From Vreelandella neptunia (lineage in GTDB: Bacteria; Pseudomonadota; Gammaproteobacteria; Pseudomonadales; Halomonadaceae): DNA of 64,000 nucleotides. A program made the position numbers and the translations under genes. The notes beneath the pieces were generated by a model, which ran no database searches, was not told the origin of the DNA, and was given only the letters and a program-made list of their open reading frames with translations. The stretch is from assembly GCF_000712975.1 (NCBI RefSeq), contig NZ_JHQL01000003.1, positions 744,001 to 808,000 on the forward strand, read 5' to 3'. Below are positions 40,011 through 48,270 of this stretch, piece by piece (within the stretch, counting starts at the first letter, position 1; each line of letters starts with the position of its first letter).

Positions 40011-41602
40011 GACCACTCTCCTTTTAAATCTGGCGCAGGCGATGAGGCACGCCGCCAAGCACGAATGGGGGCAACTGCGTCCACCACGCGCTGAAACGGC
40101 AGCGCAAGATACAACCCTTGACTAAAGTGGACGCGCCAACGGGCAACCCACGCCGCTTGAGGAAAGAGCGTGACCAATCCAGCGACTAGCACCATGCTTA
40201 CCAGCACCATGCCACCAAGCAGGCCTGCCGAGAAAGTTAAAGGGGTGTAAGCGCTTGGCAGCGCAGGCGCTAGTAAGCTATGTAGCAAGGCATACAAGGG
40301 CACCAAGGCCAGCGCCATGACAAACATTCCCAAGCGATTAAGTTTGGCGGTACCTAGCGGCATGCCCAGCAGCGTACTGCCTACTGCTAAGCTCAGTAGC
40401 GCACCTAACAGCGGGTTGTGGCTGACGAGCGCAGGCCAAACGACCAAAACCCCCGCCGCTAGTGCTGCAGCGGGTAGCGCCAGAGAGAGCCGCTGACGCA
40501 GCGACGCAAGCGGCAAACGTACACAGCGCGATGCTCTAACAGTACGCCCAGAGGCCAGGAAGGAGTGCGCTTTGTAGAGCGAGTGCGCCAGCAAATGGGC
40601 CAGCGCCAAGGTATACGCTCCAACGCCAATCTCGAACAGCATAAAGCCCATCTGCGCACAGGTTGACCATGCAAGGGCATGCTTTACAGAGGCTTGGGTC
40701 AACATCGTCATGACGGCTACCAACGCAGTGAAGCCACCGATGACAATCAGCAGATAGTGCCCAAGCGTCAGACCATCGAAGACCGGAAACAGCCGCAGCC
40801 ACACAAAGCCTCCCAGGTTAATCACCCCCGCATGAAGCAGTGCGGAGACCGGCGTAGGCGCTTCCATTACTTTGATTAACCAGCCATGCATCGGCACCTG
40901 AGCACATTTGCACAGCGCAGCAATAGCTAATGCCACCGAGGCTGCTTCGACTTGCCAGCCGCCAGGAGTTAAGGCCGCCGCGGCAAACAGCTCAGGTAAT
41001 TGAAAAGTACCGAAACGAGCGTATAGCAGCGCCACCGCGACGATCAGCGCGGCATCCCCCAAGCGGCTTACTATGAATTTTTGCCATGCCGCCCGCTGCG
41101 CTTCCACCCGCTCTGGGTAAAGGGTGAGTAGATGATGCAGCGCCACGCTAATGCCTACCCAGGCAATCAACATAACGACCAAATGGTGGGTAAAGACCAG
41201 CAACATAACGCTCGCTAACACCACCAAACACCAGGGCAAGAAACGACGTTCGCCGCGGTCGCCCTTTAAGTAGTTCTCTGCAAAACGCAACAACACCGTC
41301 CCTAACAAGCTAATCAACAGCGCCATCCACACCGCCAAGCCATCAGGATATAGCCCCAGTGGCTGGGCCGCTTCAGGCAGGCCTGTGGGCACACCCTGTG
41401 CATCGAGCAACAGCAGCACACCCACCGCTAGGCTGGCAGCCAAAGCACTTGCCGTTAACCAGCGGCTGATTTTCCAAGCGCGCTGCAGCGATTCTGACGT
41501 GCTGGCGCGTGCGCTAATCCCCGCCATCAGCAGTAGCGATATCGGGACCAGCAACCATAGCAACAGCAATGAAAACACCGTTATATCGACGACATTTGGC
41601 AT
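40007..41602 (-). CDS. dabB: Inorganic carbon transporter membrane subunit DabB (NuoL-like)
   Basis: A 531-residue membrane protein of the proton-conducting NuoL/MrpA family, with about 14 helices. The helix with APTPVSALLHAGVINLGGF and the MGFMLFEIGVGAYTLALAHL stretch carry the usual Lys/His proton-path residues. As first gene of dabB-dabA it should couple ion flux to DabA. The 129-base divergent region with the LysR gene holds LysR-type boxes. Confidence 0.91.
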   Translation of the reverse strand: MPNVVDITVFSLLLLWLLVPISLLLMAGISARASTSESLQRAWKISRWLTASALAASLAVGVLLLLDAQGVPTGLPEAAQPLGLYPDGLAVWMALLISLLGTVLLRFAENYLKGDRGERRFLPWCLVVLASVMLLVFTHHLVVMLIAWVGISVALHHLLTLYPERVEAQRAAWQKFIVSRLGDAALIVAVALLYARFGTFQLPELFAAAALTPGGWQVEAASVALAIAALCKCAQVPMHGWLIKVMEAPTPVSALLHAGVINLGGFVWLRLFPVFDGLTLGHYLLIVIGGFTALVAVMTMLTQASVKHALAWSTCAQMGFMLFEIGVGAYTLALAHLLAHSLYKAHSFLASGRTVRASRCVRLPLASLRQRLSLALPAAALAAGVLVVWPALVSHNPLLGALLSLAVGSTLLGMPLGTAKLNRLGMFVMALALVPLYALLHSLLAPALPSAYTPLTFSAGLLGGMVLVSMVLVAGLVTLFPQAAWVARWRVHFSQGLYLALPFQRVVDAVAPIRAWRRASSPAPDLKGEWS

Positions 41603-41665
41603 AGCCTTTCCCCCCTAATCGTTTGCCAACGACTATGCCCCTCTCGTCATCATATAAAAAATAGT

Positions 41666-41699
41666 TTATTTCTGATAAAACGTTCTTTAAAAAAGAACG
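41666..41699. promoter_or_regulatory. Two LysR-type operator candidates between dabB and lysR
   Basis: TTAT-TTCTG-ATAA (41666-41678) and CGTTCTTT-AAA-AAAGAACG (41681-41699, perfect 8-bp arms) both contain the T-N11-A spacing of LysR-type regulator boxes. They sit two bases apart, 33 bases before the lysR start and about 64 before dabB, as expected for divergent control. Binding is inferred. Confidence 0.55.
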
Positions 41700-41731
41700 A
41701 AAGGCTAAACCGCTGCTGAAGGCACACCTCC

Positions 41732-42619
41732 ATGAAGCTCAATTACCACCATCTTTACTATTTCTGGCAAGTTGCTAAATCAGGCCACCTGACCCGTACT
41801 GCCAATGCGCTACATGTGTCTCAGTCATCGCTCTCACAACAAATTCGCCAGCTGGAAGAGCGCCTAGGACAACCTCTTTTTTTACGCGAGGGTCGGCAGC
41901 TACATCTTTCAGAAGCGGGCAGACTAGCGTTTGATTATGCCGACACTATCTTCACCCAAGGCGAAGAGCTAAGCGCGCTGTTTGCTGAAGGTGGTCACGC
42001 CCACCGAGAGGTAGTGCGAGTGGGAGCAGTAGCGACGCTGTCACGTAATTTTCAAGAGGGTTTTGTACGGCCGCTATTGGGCCGAGACGACTTGGACTTA
42101 ATACTGCAAAGCGGTGGGCTAGATGATCTACTGCGGAGGCTTTCCGCCCATAAGCTAGACGTAGTGCTCTCGAACCAGCCTGTACGTGGCGATAGCGAGC
42201 ACCCTTGGCGCTCGCAGCGCTTGGCGCGCCAGCCAGTGAGTTTAATTGCATCGCCCCACCTCTCGCCGCCACCGGTATTTCCTAGCGGTCTAAAGGAACA
42301 TGCTTTTATTCTGCCAGGCGTTGAAAATGCCACCCGCCACGCCTTTGACCAGCTCTGTAGCCATTACCGGGTTTCACCTAAGATTGCTGCCGAGGTAGAC
42401 GACATGGCCATGATGCGACTATTGGCCAGAGACACCCAGCACATTGCCATCATGCCGCCGGTTGTTGTACGCGATGAACTGCATAACGGCACGCTAACCG
42501 ATTACGGCGCACTACCCGGCGTTTGGGAGGAGTTTTACGCGATTACTATTCAACGGCGATTTGAATCACCGAGCCTAAAAGCACTGCTGACACGTTCGGG
42601 CGAATCGCTACTGGATTAG
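41732..42619 (+). CDS. LysR-type regulator, NhaR-like
   Basis: A 295-residue regulator. The N-terminal winged helix (about 1-62) reads MKLNYHHLYYFWQVAKSGHL with SQSSLSQQIRQLEERLGQPL, typical of the NhaR branch. The effector domain (about 90-290) is of the periplasmic-binding-protein type. NhaR senses Na+ in E. coli; divergent pairing with dabBA suggests that here it responds to ion or bicarbonate stress and controls carbon uptake. That is inference from position. Confidence 0.88.
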   Translation: MKLNYHHLYYFWQVAKSGHLTRTANALHVSQSSLSQQIRQLEERLGQPLFLREGRQLHLSEAGRLAFDYADTIFTQGEELSALFAEGGHAHREVVRVGAVATLSRNFQEGFVRPLLGRDDLDLILQSGGLDDLLRRLSAHKLDVVLSNQPVRGDSEHPWRSQRLARQPVSLIASPHLSPPPVFPSGLKEHAFILPGVENATRHAFDQLCSHYRVSPKIAAEVDDMAMMRLLARDTQHIAIMPPVVVRDELHNGTLTDYGALPGVWEEFYAITIQRRFESPSLKALLTRSGESLLD

Positions 42620-42659
42620 CGCCATTCACTTCAGCTAGAGCTTTTCAAAGGCTATCTAA

Positions 42660-42959
42660 TATTCAGCACTAGATGCAGGAAAGGCACATGAATATAGCGA
42701 CCCGCTTAACCCTGCCCGCTGGCGTCGCCAGCCCGACAAATTGCTCGCTAAGCTGTCAAGGATCCAAAAGGTGAACCACCACCCTGCTATGCCTTATGAC
42801 CAGGTAGCGACATTTATAGGTTCTGTTCAGCTTTACAACAGTATGTCATTAAAAATACTTCAGTTTTTGATACTGACGGCCACACGTACCTCAGAGGTGC
42901 TCAACGCTGAGCGGCATAAGAACGACATTGGAAAAGCTACGTGGCAAATACCAGCACTT
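42660..42959 (+). pseudogene. Remnant of a P4-type tyrosine integrase
   Basis: In one open frame the DNA reads NPARWRRQPDKLLAKL, then VNHHPAMPYDQVATFI and FLILTATRTSEVLNAE, ending with ATWQIPA. These match the core-binding to catalytic border of P4-type integrases in order. The first Arg of the catalytic tetrad is present (TRTSEVL), but the HxxR and Tyr regions are missing, and no N-terminal arm domain is seen. It is an internal fragment of about 100 codons without a start codon. After about 42960 the frame runs into an unrelated hairpin. Confidence 0.75.
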
Positions 42960-42965
42960 GTCACA

Positions 42966-42994
42966 TTTAGGCGCTGTTTAAGGCAGCGCCTAAA
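42966..42994. repeat. 11-bp hairpin at the integrase/hsdM relic junction
   Basis: TTTAGGCGCTG / CAGCGCCTAAA form a perfect 11-bp stem around a 7-base loop, followed by an A-rich base run. It marks where integrase similarity stops and the opposing hsdM relic begins. It could be an old terminator of either gene. Confidence 0.6.
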
Positions 42995-42999
42995 AGCAT

Positions 43000-43483
43000 T
43001 CAGAACTCGTCGGTGACTTGCTTCTGTACCTTCTTCCACTCCACACCAGACGGCGGATTGGAAAGCATGTAGTCAAAGCGCCCGCCAGCTGGTCGTCGGA
43101 AAGCGTATTGCTTTAACCAGCATATCGCCCTTGCAGATGGCGTAGGACTCGGGGTTCAGCTCTTGCCCATGCAGCGAGACCGTCACACCCACGCTGACCT
43201 ACTGAACGTACTCGTCGCTTTCAGAAAGAAGCCCGCCAGTGCTCGCCGTTGGGTCATACACGGTGACGATGCTGTTGGGCTTGAGCTTGGCTTCCTGGCC
43301 GGTGAGCACCAGTGAGGTCGTCAGGTGAACGATATCGCGAGGCGTGAAGTGCTCCCCGGCGGTTTCGTTGGAGCTTTCGGCGAACTTGCGAATCAGTTCT
43401 TCAAAGATGCCGCCCATGCCGTGGTTGCTAACTTGCGCGGGGCTTAGGTCAATCGCCGCGTAATAGGGCAGCGACCGACTAGA
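43000..43483 (-). pseudogene. Broken type I restriction-modification methyltransferase (hsdM) fragment
   Basis: Read on the minus strand, the pieces follow HsdM order: [51 protein letters not shown], then a TAG at 43199-43201. The same frame continues LHGQELNPESYAICKGDMLV, then at least two frameshifts lead to RFDYMLSNPPSGVEWKKV. The catalytic NPPF reads NPPS. DVDN-type sequence between DMLV and the TLSDDQ segment is missing. Only the central methyltransferase domain remains, without hsdS or hsdR. It is a non-functional relic. Confidence 0.85.
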
Positions 43484-43626
43484 TCAAAGTAGCAAGCTGA
43501 GAGTGACTTTCCGTGTTCACAGAGGCTTCCCCAAATTTAGTGAAAATTAATGGGTACTATCATACACATCTGTGCCGCCAACCGAGCACCTTCGATGTTT
43601 CACAGCAATGGCTAAATTGCAGACAC

Positions 43627-43652
43627 AAAAAAGCCGCTGAAATCAGCGGCTT
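43627..43652 (-). terminator. Intrinsic terminator of tRNA-Ser
   Basis: AAGCCGCTG / CAGCGGCTT (9 bp, ATTT-type loop) is followed on the minus strand by six T. It lies 12 bases past the tRNA 3' end. Confidence 0.85.
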
Positions 43653-43664
43653 ATTCGTAATACT

Positions 43665-43755
43665 TGGCGGAGGGACAGGGATTCGAACCCTGGATAGGCT
43701 ATTAACCTATGCCGGTTTTCAAGACCGGTGCATTCAACCGCTCTGCCATCCCTCC
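43665..43755 (-). tRNA. tRNA-Ser (anticodon UGA)
   Basis: A 91-base tRNA with the long variable arm of serine tRNAs. Acceptor arms GGAGGGA and TCCCTCC pair fully, with discriminator G and encoded CCA. The anticodon loop reads CTTGAAA with TGA at 43719-43721. The T loop is TTCGAAT and the variable stem ATAGG/CCTAT. It reads UCA and other UCN codons. Its 3' side faces the integrase and hsdM relics, a usual island integration site. A promoter and a terminator flank it, so it is a single-gene unit. Confidence 0.97.
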
Positions 43756-43770
43756 GGCTTATGGGTGCGT

Positions 43771-43798
43771 ATAATAACAGCTTTCCCTTGGAAGTCAA
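43771..43798 (-). promoter_or_regulatory. Sigma-70 promoter of tRNA-Ser
   Basis: On the minus strand TTGACT (43798-43793) and TATTAT (43776-43771) are separated by 16 bases; each matches the consensus at five of six. The -10 ends 16 bases before the tRNA 5' end. Confidence 0.65.
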
Positions 43799-43813
43799 CG
43801 CCTTTACGGTTAA

Positions 43814-45520
43814 TTAGTAGAGCCTTAAGCCGACACGGGTAATGTTCCCGCCTTCCATTTCACTTACCACCCAGTGAATGCCATGCCAGTCGACATCGTC
43901 ACCAACCACAGGGTGACCGCCGACACGTAGCGAGATAAATTCTGCAAGCGTCATGTCTTGCTCGCCTGGGCTTAAGGTTAAACCATAGGCTTGGGCAATA
44001 TCTTGCATTTGCGCCTCGCCATCTAAAGTGAAGGTGCCGAAGAAGGCTCGCTCTTGTTTGAGTTTTGCATCTCCATTAAATAAGCGATTAAGCGCGACGA
44101 GATCTTCAGTACGGCCAATAACGCAAATGACGTCATTTAGCTTCAGTCGCGTGCTTCCTTTCGGGTGGAGCATAACGTGGTTGCGGAATAGTGCCGAAAT
44201 CAACGCGCCTGAGGGGAAACGCAGTAGCCGAATGGGAACGTCTTCTAAGTCTTCATTTTCGACCACATAGACAAACATCTCAAAATCGTTATCTGGCAGT
44301 ATGCCAAGAGGACCTCGGCGATTTGGCGTCGTGCCTATAGGCACTTCTACTTTTAACCACCGCGCCATAAAGGTTAGCGAGCCGCCCTGGATAAGCAGCG
44401 ACATAAGTACCACCGCGAACGCCACGTTAAAGTACAACGACGCATTCTCTACCCCGCCGATTAAAGGGAAGATAGCCAGCACGATAGGCACCGCACCGCG
44501 CAAGCCAACCCAGGCAATAAAGAAAGTCTCTCGCCAGCGGAATTTGAAAAACGGCTTAATGGTGATCAATACCGCCAGCGGCCGTGCAACAAAAATCAGA
44601 GCTAGCGCGACTAGCCCTGCTGGCAAGGCTACTTCCCAGAGCTGGCTTGGCGTAACGAGTAAGCCCAACACCAGGAATAAACCAATCTGGCTCAACCAGG
44701 CCAATCCATCGTGTACCGGAAGAATAAAGTTAAGGTGCCGCCCAGGCTGATTACCAATCATCAACCCTGCTAAATAAATTGCCAGGAAGCCGCTGCCACC
44801 AAGCACACTGGTTAATCCAAATACGCTAAACCCAAGCGCCAGCGCTAGCATGGCATAAAGACCGGGGGCTAGATCTAACCAACGCAGCAGCTTAGCGCTT
44901 AGCCAGCCACCGCCAATACCAACCACTAAACCAATACCAAACTGGGAAATGAAGAACAGCAGTGTTTCAGCAATGCCGCCAATATCACCAACCAACAGCT
45001 CGACCAACATCAGCGTAAGGAAAATAGCCATCGGGTCGTTGGTACCCGATTCAATTTCGAGCGTGGCCCCTACCCGCTCGTTAAGGTTGACCCCACGGCC
45101 ACTCAACATTGAGAACACGGCTGCAGCATCGGTAGAACCGACAATTGCACCAACAAGTAACCCTTGCGCTAAGGAGAGATCAAACACCCACATAGCAATA
45201 ACACCAACAATAGCGCTGGTGATAAAGACGCCAAAGGTGGCTAATGAGAGTGCTGGCCTAAAGCCGACGCGAAAGGTTTTTAATCGGGTACGAAGGCCGC
45301 CATCTAGCAAAATCATGGCAAGCGCCAGATGACCAATCGTGAACGCCATGGAGTAATCGTCAAACTCGACTCCTAGCAGGCCCTCTTCCCCCGCTAGCAT
45401 GCCAAGCCCTAGGAAAATCAGTAGTAGCGGAACACCCATCATGGAGGAAAGGCGACTCGCAAGAATACTGAGCGCCATCAAGGAACCGCCTACTAAGAAG
45501 AACGTGTAAATTGCGTCCAT
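43814..45520 (-). CDS. nhaP2: K+/H+ antiporter, NhaP2/CvrA type
   Basis: A 568-residue CPA1 antiporter that exports K+ (and possibly Na+) for H+. About 12-13 membrane helices fill residues 1-390, with GSTDAAAVFSML and ESGTNDPMAIFLT as the ion-binding motifs. A TrkA-C/RCK-type regulatory domain (about 400-490) and a CorC-like C-terminal domain (about 500-568) follow. The start at 45520 has GGAG four bases upstream and gives MDAIYTFFLVGGSL; the frame stays open to 45565. In a halophile it would help cytoplasmic cation and pH control. Confidence 0.93.
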   Translation of the reverse strand: MDAIYTFFLVGGSLMALSILASRLSSMMGVPLLLIFLGLGMLAGEEGLLGVEFDDYSMAFTIGHLALAMILLDGGLRTRLKTFRVGFRPALSLATFGVFITSAIVGVIAMWVFDLSLAQGLLVGAIVGSTDAAAVFSMLSGRGVNLNERVGATLEIESGTNDPMAIFLTLMLVELLVGDIGGIAETLLFFISQFGIGLVVGIGGGWLSAKLLRWLDLAPGLYAMLALALGFSVFGLTSVLGGSGFLAIYLAGLMIGNQPGRHLNFILPVHDGLAWLSQIGLFLVLGLLVTPSQLWEVALPAGLVALALIFVARPLAVLITIKPFFKFRWRETFFIAWVGLRGAVPIVLAIFPLIGGVENASLYFNVAFAVVLMSLLIQGGSLTFMARWLKVEVPIGTTPNRRGPLGILPDNDFEMFVYVVENEDLEDVPIRLLRFPSGALISALFRNHVMLHPKGSTRLKLNDVICVIGRTEDLVALNRLFNGDAKLKQERAFFGTFTLDGEAQMQDIAQAYGLTLSPGEQDMTLAEFISLRVGGHPVVGDDVDWHGIHWVVSEMEGGNITRVGLRLY

Positions 45521-45667
45521 GTCTCTCCATCTCACCATCAATGCCGTTCTATTATTGCATGCCACCGTAAAATTTACTGAGCTTGTTAGGCTTGTCGCTT
45601 ACGGGGGCTAGCCAGATCCTTCACCTCAACGCTAAACTCCGCCGTCATACCATGGGGAGTTAAGGTT

Positions 45668-46846
45668 ATGTTGAACGCTTTTTGGCGTGTCCGTTCACTA
45701 GTATTTATTACATTGAGCTTCTTTTTATTATTTTCAATTTCAGCCACTTACGCAAACACAGAAAACGAGTCGGTTAATAACAGTGAACCATTAACGCTTG
45801 ATGGCGAAATATCTCTGCCCCCTGAGCTGTGGACACACTCTGACAATGAAACAGCAGCGGAAATAGGCGAACAAGGAGAACAACAGGAAGAGGCGCCCAG
45901 TATGGCTCTTGCACCACCTCCGCCATTGGACCCACCACCCTTAAAGCAGCTCCTTTTAATGCTAGATTGGTATGTTAGCCCGCAACACGCTGCCTTAATT
46001 GTGGCAAAGCAGCGCGGCTTGTTTGCTGCCCAAGGTCTCGAACTTGAATTATTAACGCCTGCAGACCCCTCCATTGCGATCAAGCTATTGACTGCGGGAG
46101 AGGTCGATCTGGCGTTAACGCGCCAGCCGTTGTTGCATTTACACGCTCACGATGGCGCTGCTATTACCCGCATAGGAACGCTGATTGAGACACCGCTAAA
46201 TGCTGTCATCGTGGCGGGAGATGTCCCAACAAACGAAACTACCGACCAACTTGCAGGCTTGCACTATGGCTTTTCTACCCGCGAAGGGCGTGATGTGCTG
46301 GTGGATCAACTGGTGCCTACCTCACTTCGCCAAATCGACGATTTTAACCCGCCTGAAAGTGTCCATTTCGATGCTGCCAGTGCCCTACGCGAAGGGCGCG
46401 TTAATGCCATTGCCGATGGTTTTTATCTCACGCTGCCACAACAACTGGCGTCAGAGGGCATTGTCACCCACACCGTGCGTTATCACGATATTGATGTGCC
46501 ACATCATGACGGCTTGATACTGCTGGCAAATAGCGACACAGTCACAAGACGAGCAGCCACTTGGTCAAGGGTACTTATTGCCCTGGAAGAAGCCAGCAAT
46601 TGGATTATTGAAAACCCAGAAGCCGCGTGGTCACTGCTAATTAGCAGCCACCCTGTACTGGATAATGCAATTAACGAAGCCGCCTGGGACGATCTAATGC
46701 GACGTATAGCCATTAGTCCGGCAGCACTTGATGCCCGGCGTTATGCAGCTTTCGAGCGCTATCTTCAACAGTCAGGTATTACCGAAACGGCACTGCCGAT
46801 ATCACGACTGGCCGTTAACCCCCATGCGTTGATCGATATACGCTGA
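45668..46846 (+). CDS. Orphan NMT1/ThiY-like substrate-binding protein
   Basis: A 392-residue secreted protein. The signal peptide (about 1-29, FSISATYANT) is followed by an unusual acidic then proline-rich linker (about 30-92: GEQGEQQEEAPS, PPPPLDPPP). The binding domain from about 93 reads LLLMLDWYVSPQHAALIVAKQ, TPADPSIAIKLLTAGEVDLA and GLHYGFSTREGRDVLV, typical of NMT1/THI5-type proteins for thiamine precursors or sulfonates. No permease or ATPase is adjacent. GGGGAG lies 8 bases before the ATG. The ligand is unknown. Confidence 0.82.
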   Translation: MLNAFWRVRSLVFITLSFFLLFSISATYANTENESVNNSEPLTLDGEISLPPELWTHSDNETAAEIGEQGEQQEEAPSMALAPPPPLDPPPLKQLLLMLDWYVSPQHAALIVAKQRGLFAAQGLELELLTPADPSIAIKLLTAGEVDLALTRQPLLHLHAHDGAAITRIGTLIETPLNAVIVAGDVPTNETTDQLAGLHYGFSTREGRDVLVDQLVPTSLRQIDDFNPPESVHFDAASALREGRVNAIADGFYLTLPQQLASEGIVTHTVRYHDIDVPHHDGLILLANSDTVTRRAATWSRVLIALEEASNWIIENPEAAWSLLISSHPVLDNAINEAAWDDLMRRIAISPAALDARRYAAFERYLQQSGITETALPISRLAVNPHALIDIR

Positions 46847-46869
46847 CGAAAGCACAATGCATATGCACA

Positions 46870-48255
46870 ATGAGAAATATGCCGCTGATTTTTATTGATA
46901 TCGAGACAACAGGCACTCGTGCGACGAGGGATCGAATAACCGAAATTGCGGCCTTCAAGGTAGTGGACGGTCACATAACGGATCGCTGGGTCAGCCTGAT
47001 TAATCCTGGCACTAGCGTGCCCTCTCACATCTGCCAACTCACCGGCATTTATGATGACATGCTAATTGATGCGCCCTCGTTTTATACCATTGCTCCCAGC
47101 TTGCGCGAATGGCTTGGTGAAGATTGCTTGGTGGCCCACAATGCGCGATTTGACGCCAGCTTTTTGCGCAACGAATTCAAACGTGTCGGTATCAACTACC
47201 AGCCGCAGCTGCGCTGCACACTGCGCATTTCCCGCCGTTTAATGCCTGAACTGCCTAAGCACAATCTCCGAAGCTTATTGGCTCACTTCAATATTCATCA
47301 AGCCCGCCAGCACCGAGCAGAGGATGATGCCACTGCCCTTTGGCAGCTGTGGAAAGTCTGGCAGCAGCAATTTGACGCTGCCAGTTGGCAAGCCGCCCTT
47401 GCTGATGAACAACGCCACCGCAGCCTACCCGCCCACTTAGCCAGCGAACAGCTAACTGGGCTGCCTGCCTCGCCTGGGGTTTATTTGTTTTATGGCCACA
47501 ACCGCCTTCCGCTGTACGTTGGCAAAAGCATTAATTTACGCAGCCGAGTTCTTGGCCATTTCCAACGCGACCACCAAGACGACAAAGAAATGCGCCTTGT
47601 CCAGCAAATACAGCATATTGAATGGGAGGAAACCGCTGGCGACTTAAGCGCCCAGCTAAGAGAAGCTGAACTGGTTAAAGAGCTGATGCCGATTATGAAT
47701 CGCCAACTGCGCCGTCAGGGGCATTTAAAAACATGGTACTGGCCAACTGACCAACCTTGCCCAACGCTGGTCAGCGGCAAGGCGATCAGCCAGCCTCAGT
47801 CGGGAAAGCTGTTTGGGCTGTTTCGCAGCGCCAAAGAAGCTAAAGCTGCGCTACGCAGTATTGCCGAAACACATCAGCTTTGCCCGCAAGTGCTAGGAAT
47901 AGATAAAGGAACAGGACGGTGTTTTGCTAACCAGTTAGGCAAATGTAGAGGCGCCTGCTGTGGACAGGAGCCCCTTGAAAGCCACTCACAGCGCGCCCAA
48001 GAAGCACTAGCATCTTTTCAAGTCAACACATGGCCTTGGCCAGGCCGCATTATTATTCGCGAGAAAAGCCGTAAAAACGGCCCAACCAGCCATCATGTAA
48101 TCGACCACTGGTGCTATTTAGGCAGCGCCACAACCAAACAGCGTGCCCTTAGGCTAAAAGGCGTCGCTGCCAAATTTGATGTAGATACCTATCGCATTCT
48201 AAACCGCTTTTTACGTGAACCAGAGCGACACAACCTGACAATATCGCCGCTCTAA
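46870..48255 (+). CDS. DnaQ-like exonuclease fused to a GIY-YIG (Cho/UvrC-like) nuclease
   Basis: A 461-residue two-domain nuclease. The N-terminal DEDDh 3'-5' exonuclease (about 5-165) has FIDIETTGT, HNARFDASFL and HRAEDDA. The GIY-YIG domain (about 198-275) has SPGVYLFYGHNRLPLYVGKS and RSRVLGHF, with a catalytic Glu in LREAELVKELMPI. A Cys-rich GRCFANQLGKCRGACC element resembles the UvrC/Cho Cys region. Such fusions are thought to act in alternative nucleotide excision repair. It starts 23 bases after the binding-protein gene. The start is uncertain: ATG at 46879 is also possible. Confidence 0.88.
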   Translation: MRNMPLIFIDIETTGTRATRDRITEIAAFKVVDGHITDRWVSLINPGTSVPSHICQLTGIYDDMLIDAPSFYTIAPSLREWLGEDCLVAHNARFDASFLRNEFKRVGINYQPQLRCTLRISRRLMPELPKHNLRSLLAHFNIHQARQHRAEDDATALWQLWKVWQQQFDAASWQAALADEQRHRSLPAHLASEQLTGLPASPGVYLFYGHNRLPLYVGKSINLRSRVLGHFQRDHQDDKEMRLVQQIQHIEWEETAGDLSAQLREAELVKELMPIMNRQLRRQGHLKTWYWPTDQPCPTLVSGKAISQPQSGKLFGLFRSAKEAKAALRSIAETHQLCPQVLGIDKGTGRCFANQLGKCRGACCGQEPLESHSQRAQEALASFQVNTWPWPGRIIIREKSRKNGPTSHHVIDHWCYLGSATTKQRALRLKGVAAKFDVDTYRILNRFLREPERHNLTISPL

Positions 48256-48270
48256 CTTTGCCTGCCCCCG

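Noticed and set aside
42660..43755. Intact integrative element with attachment-site duplication
   Set aside because: Only fragments remain and I found no second copy of the tRNA 3' end within the relic region.
43513..43842. 109-codon frame crossing the tRNA gene
   Set aside because: It reads through the tRNA and its terminator on the opposite strand; not coding.
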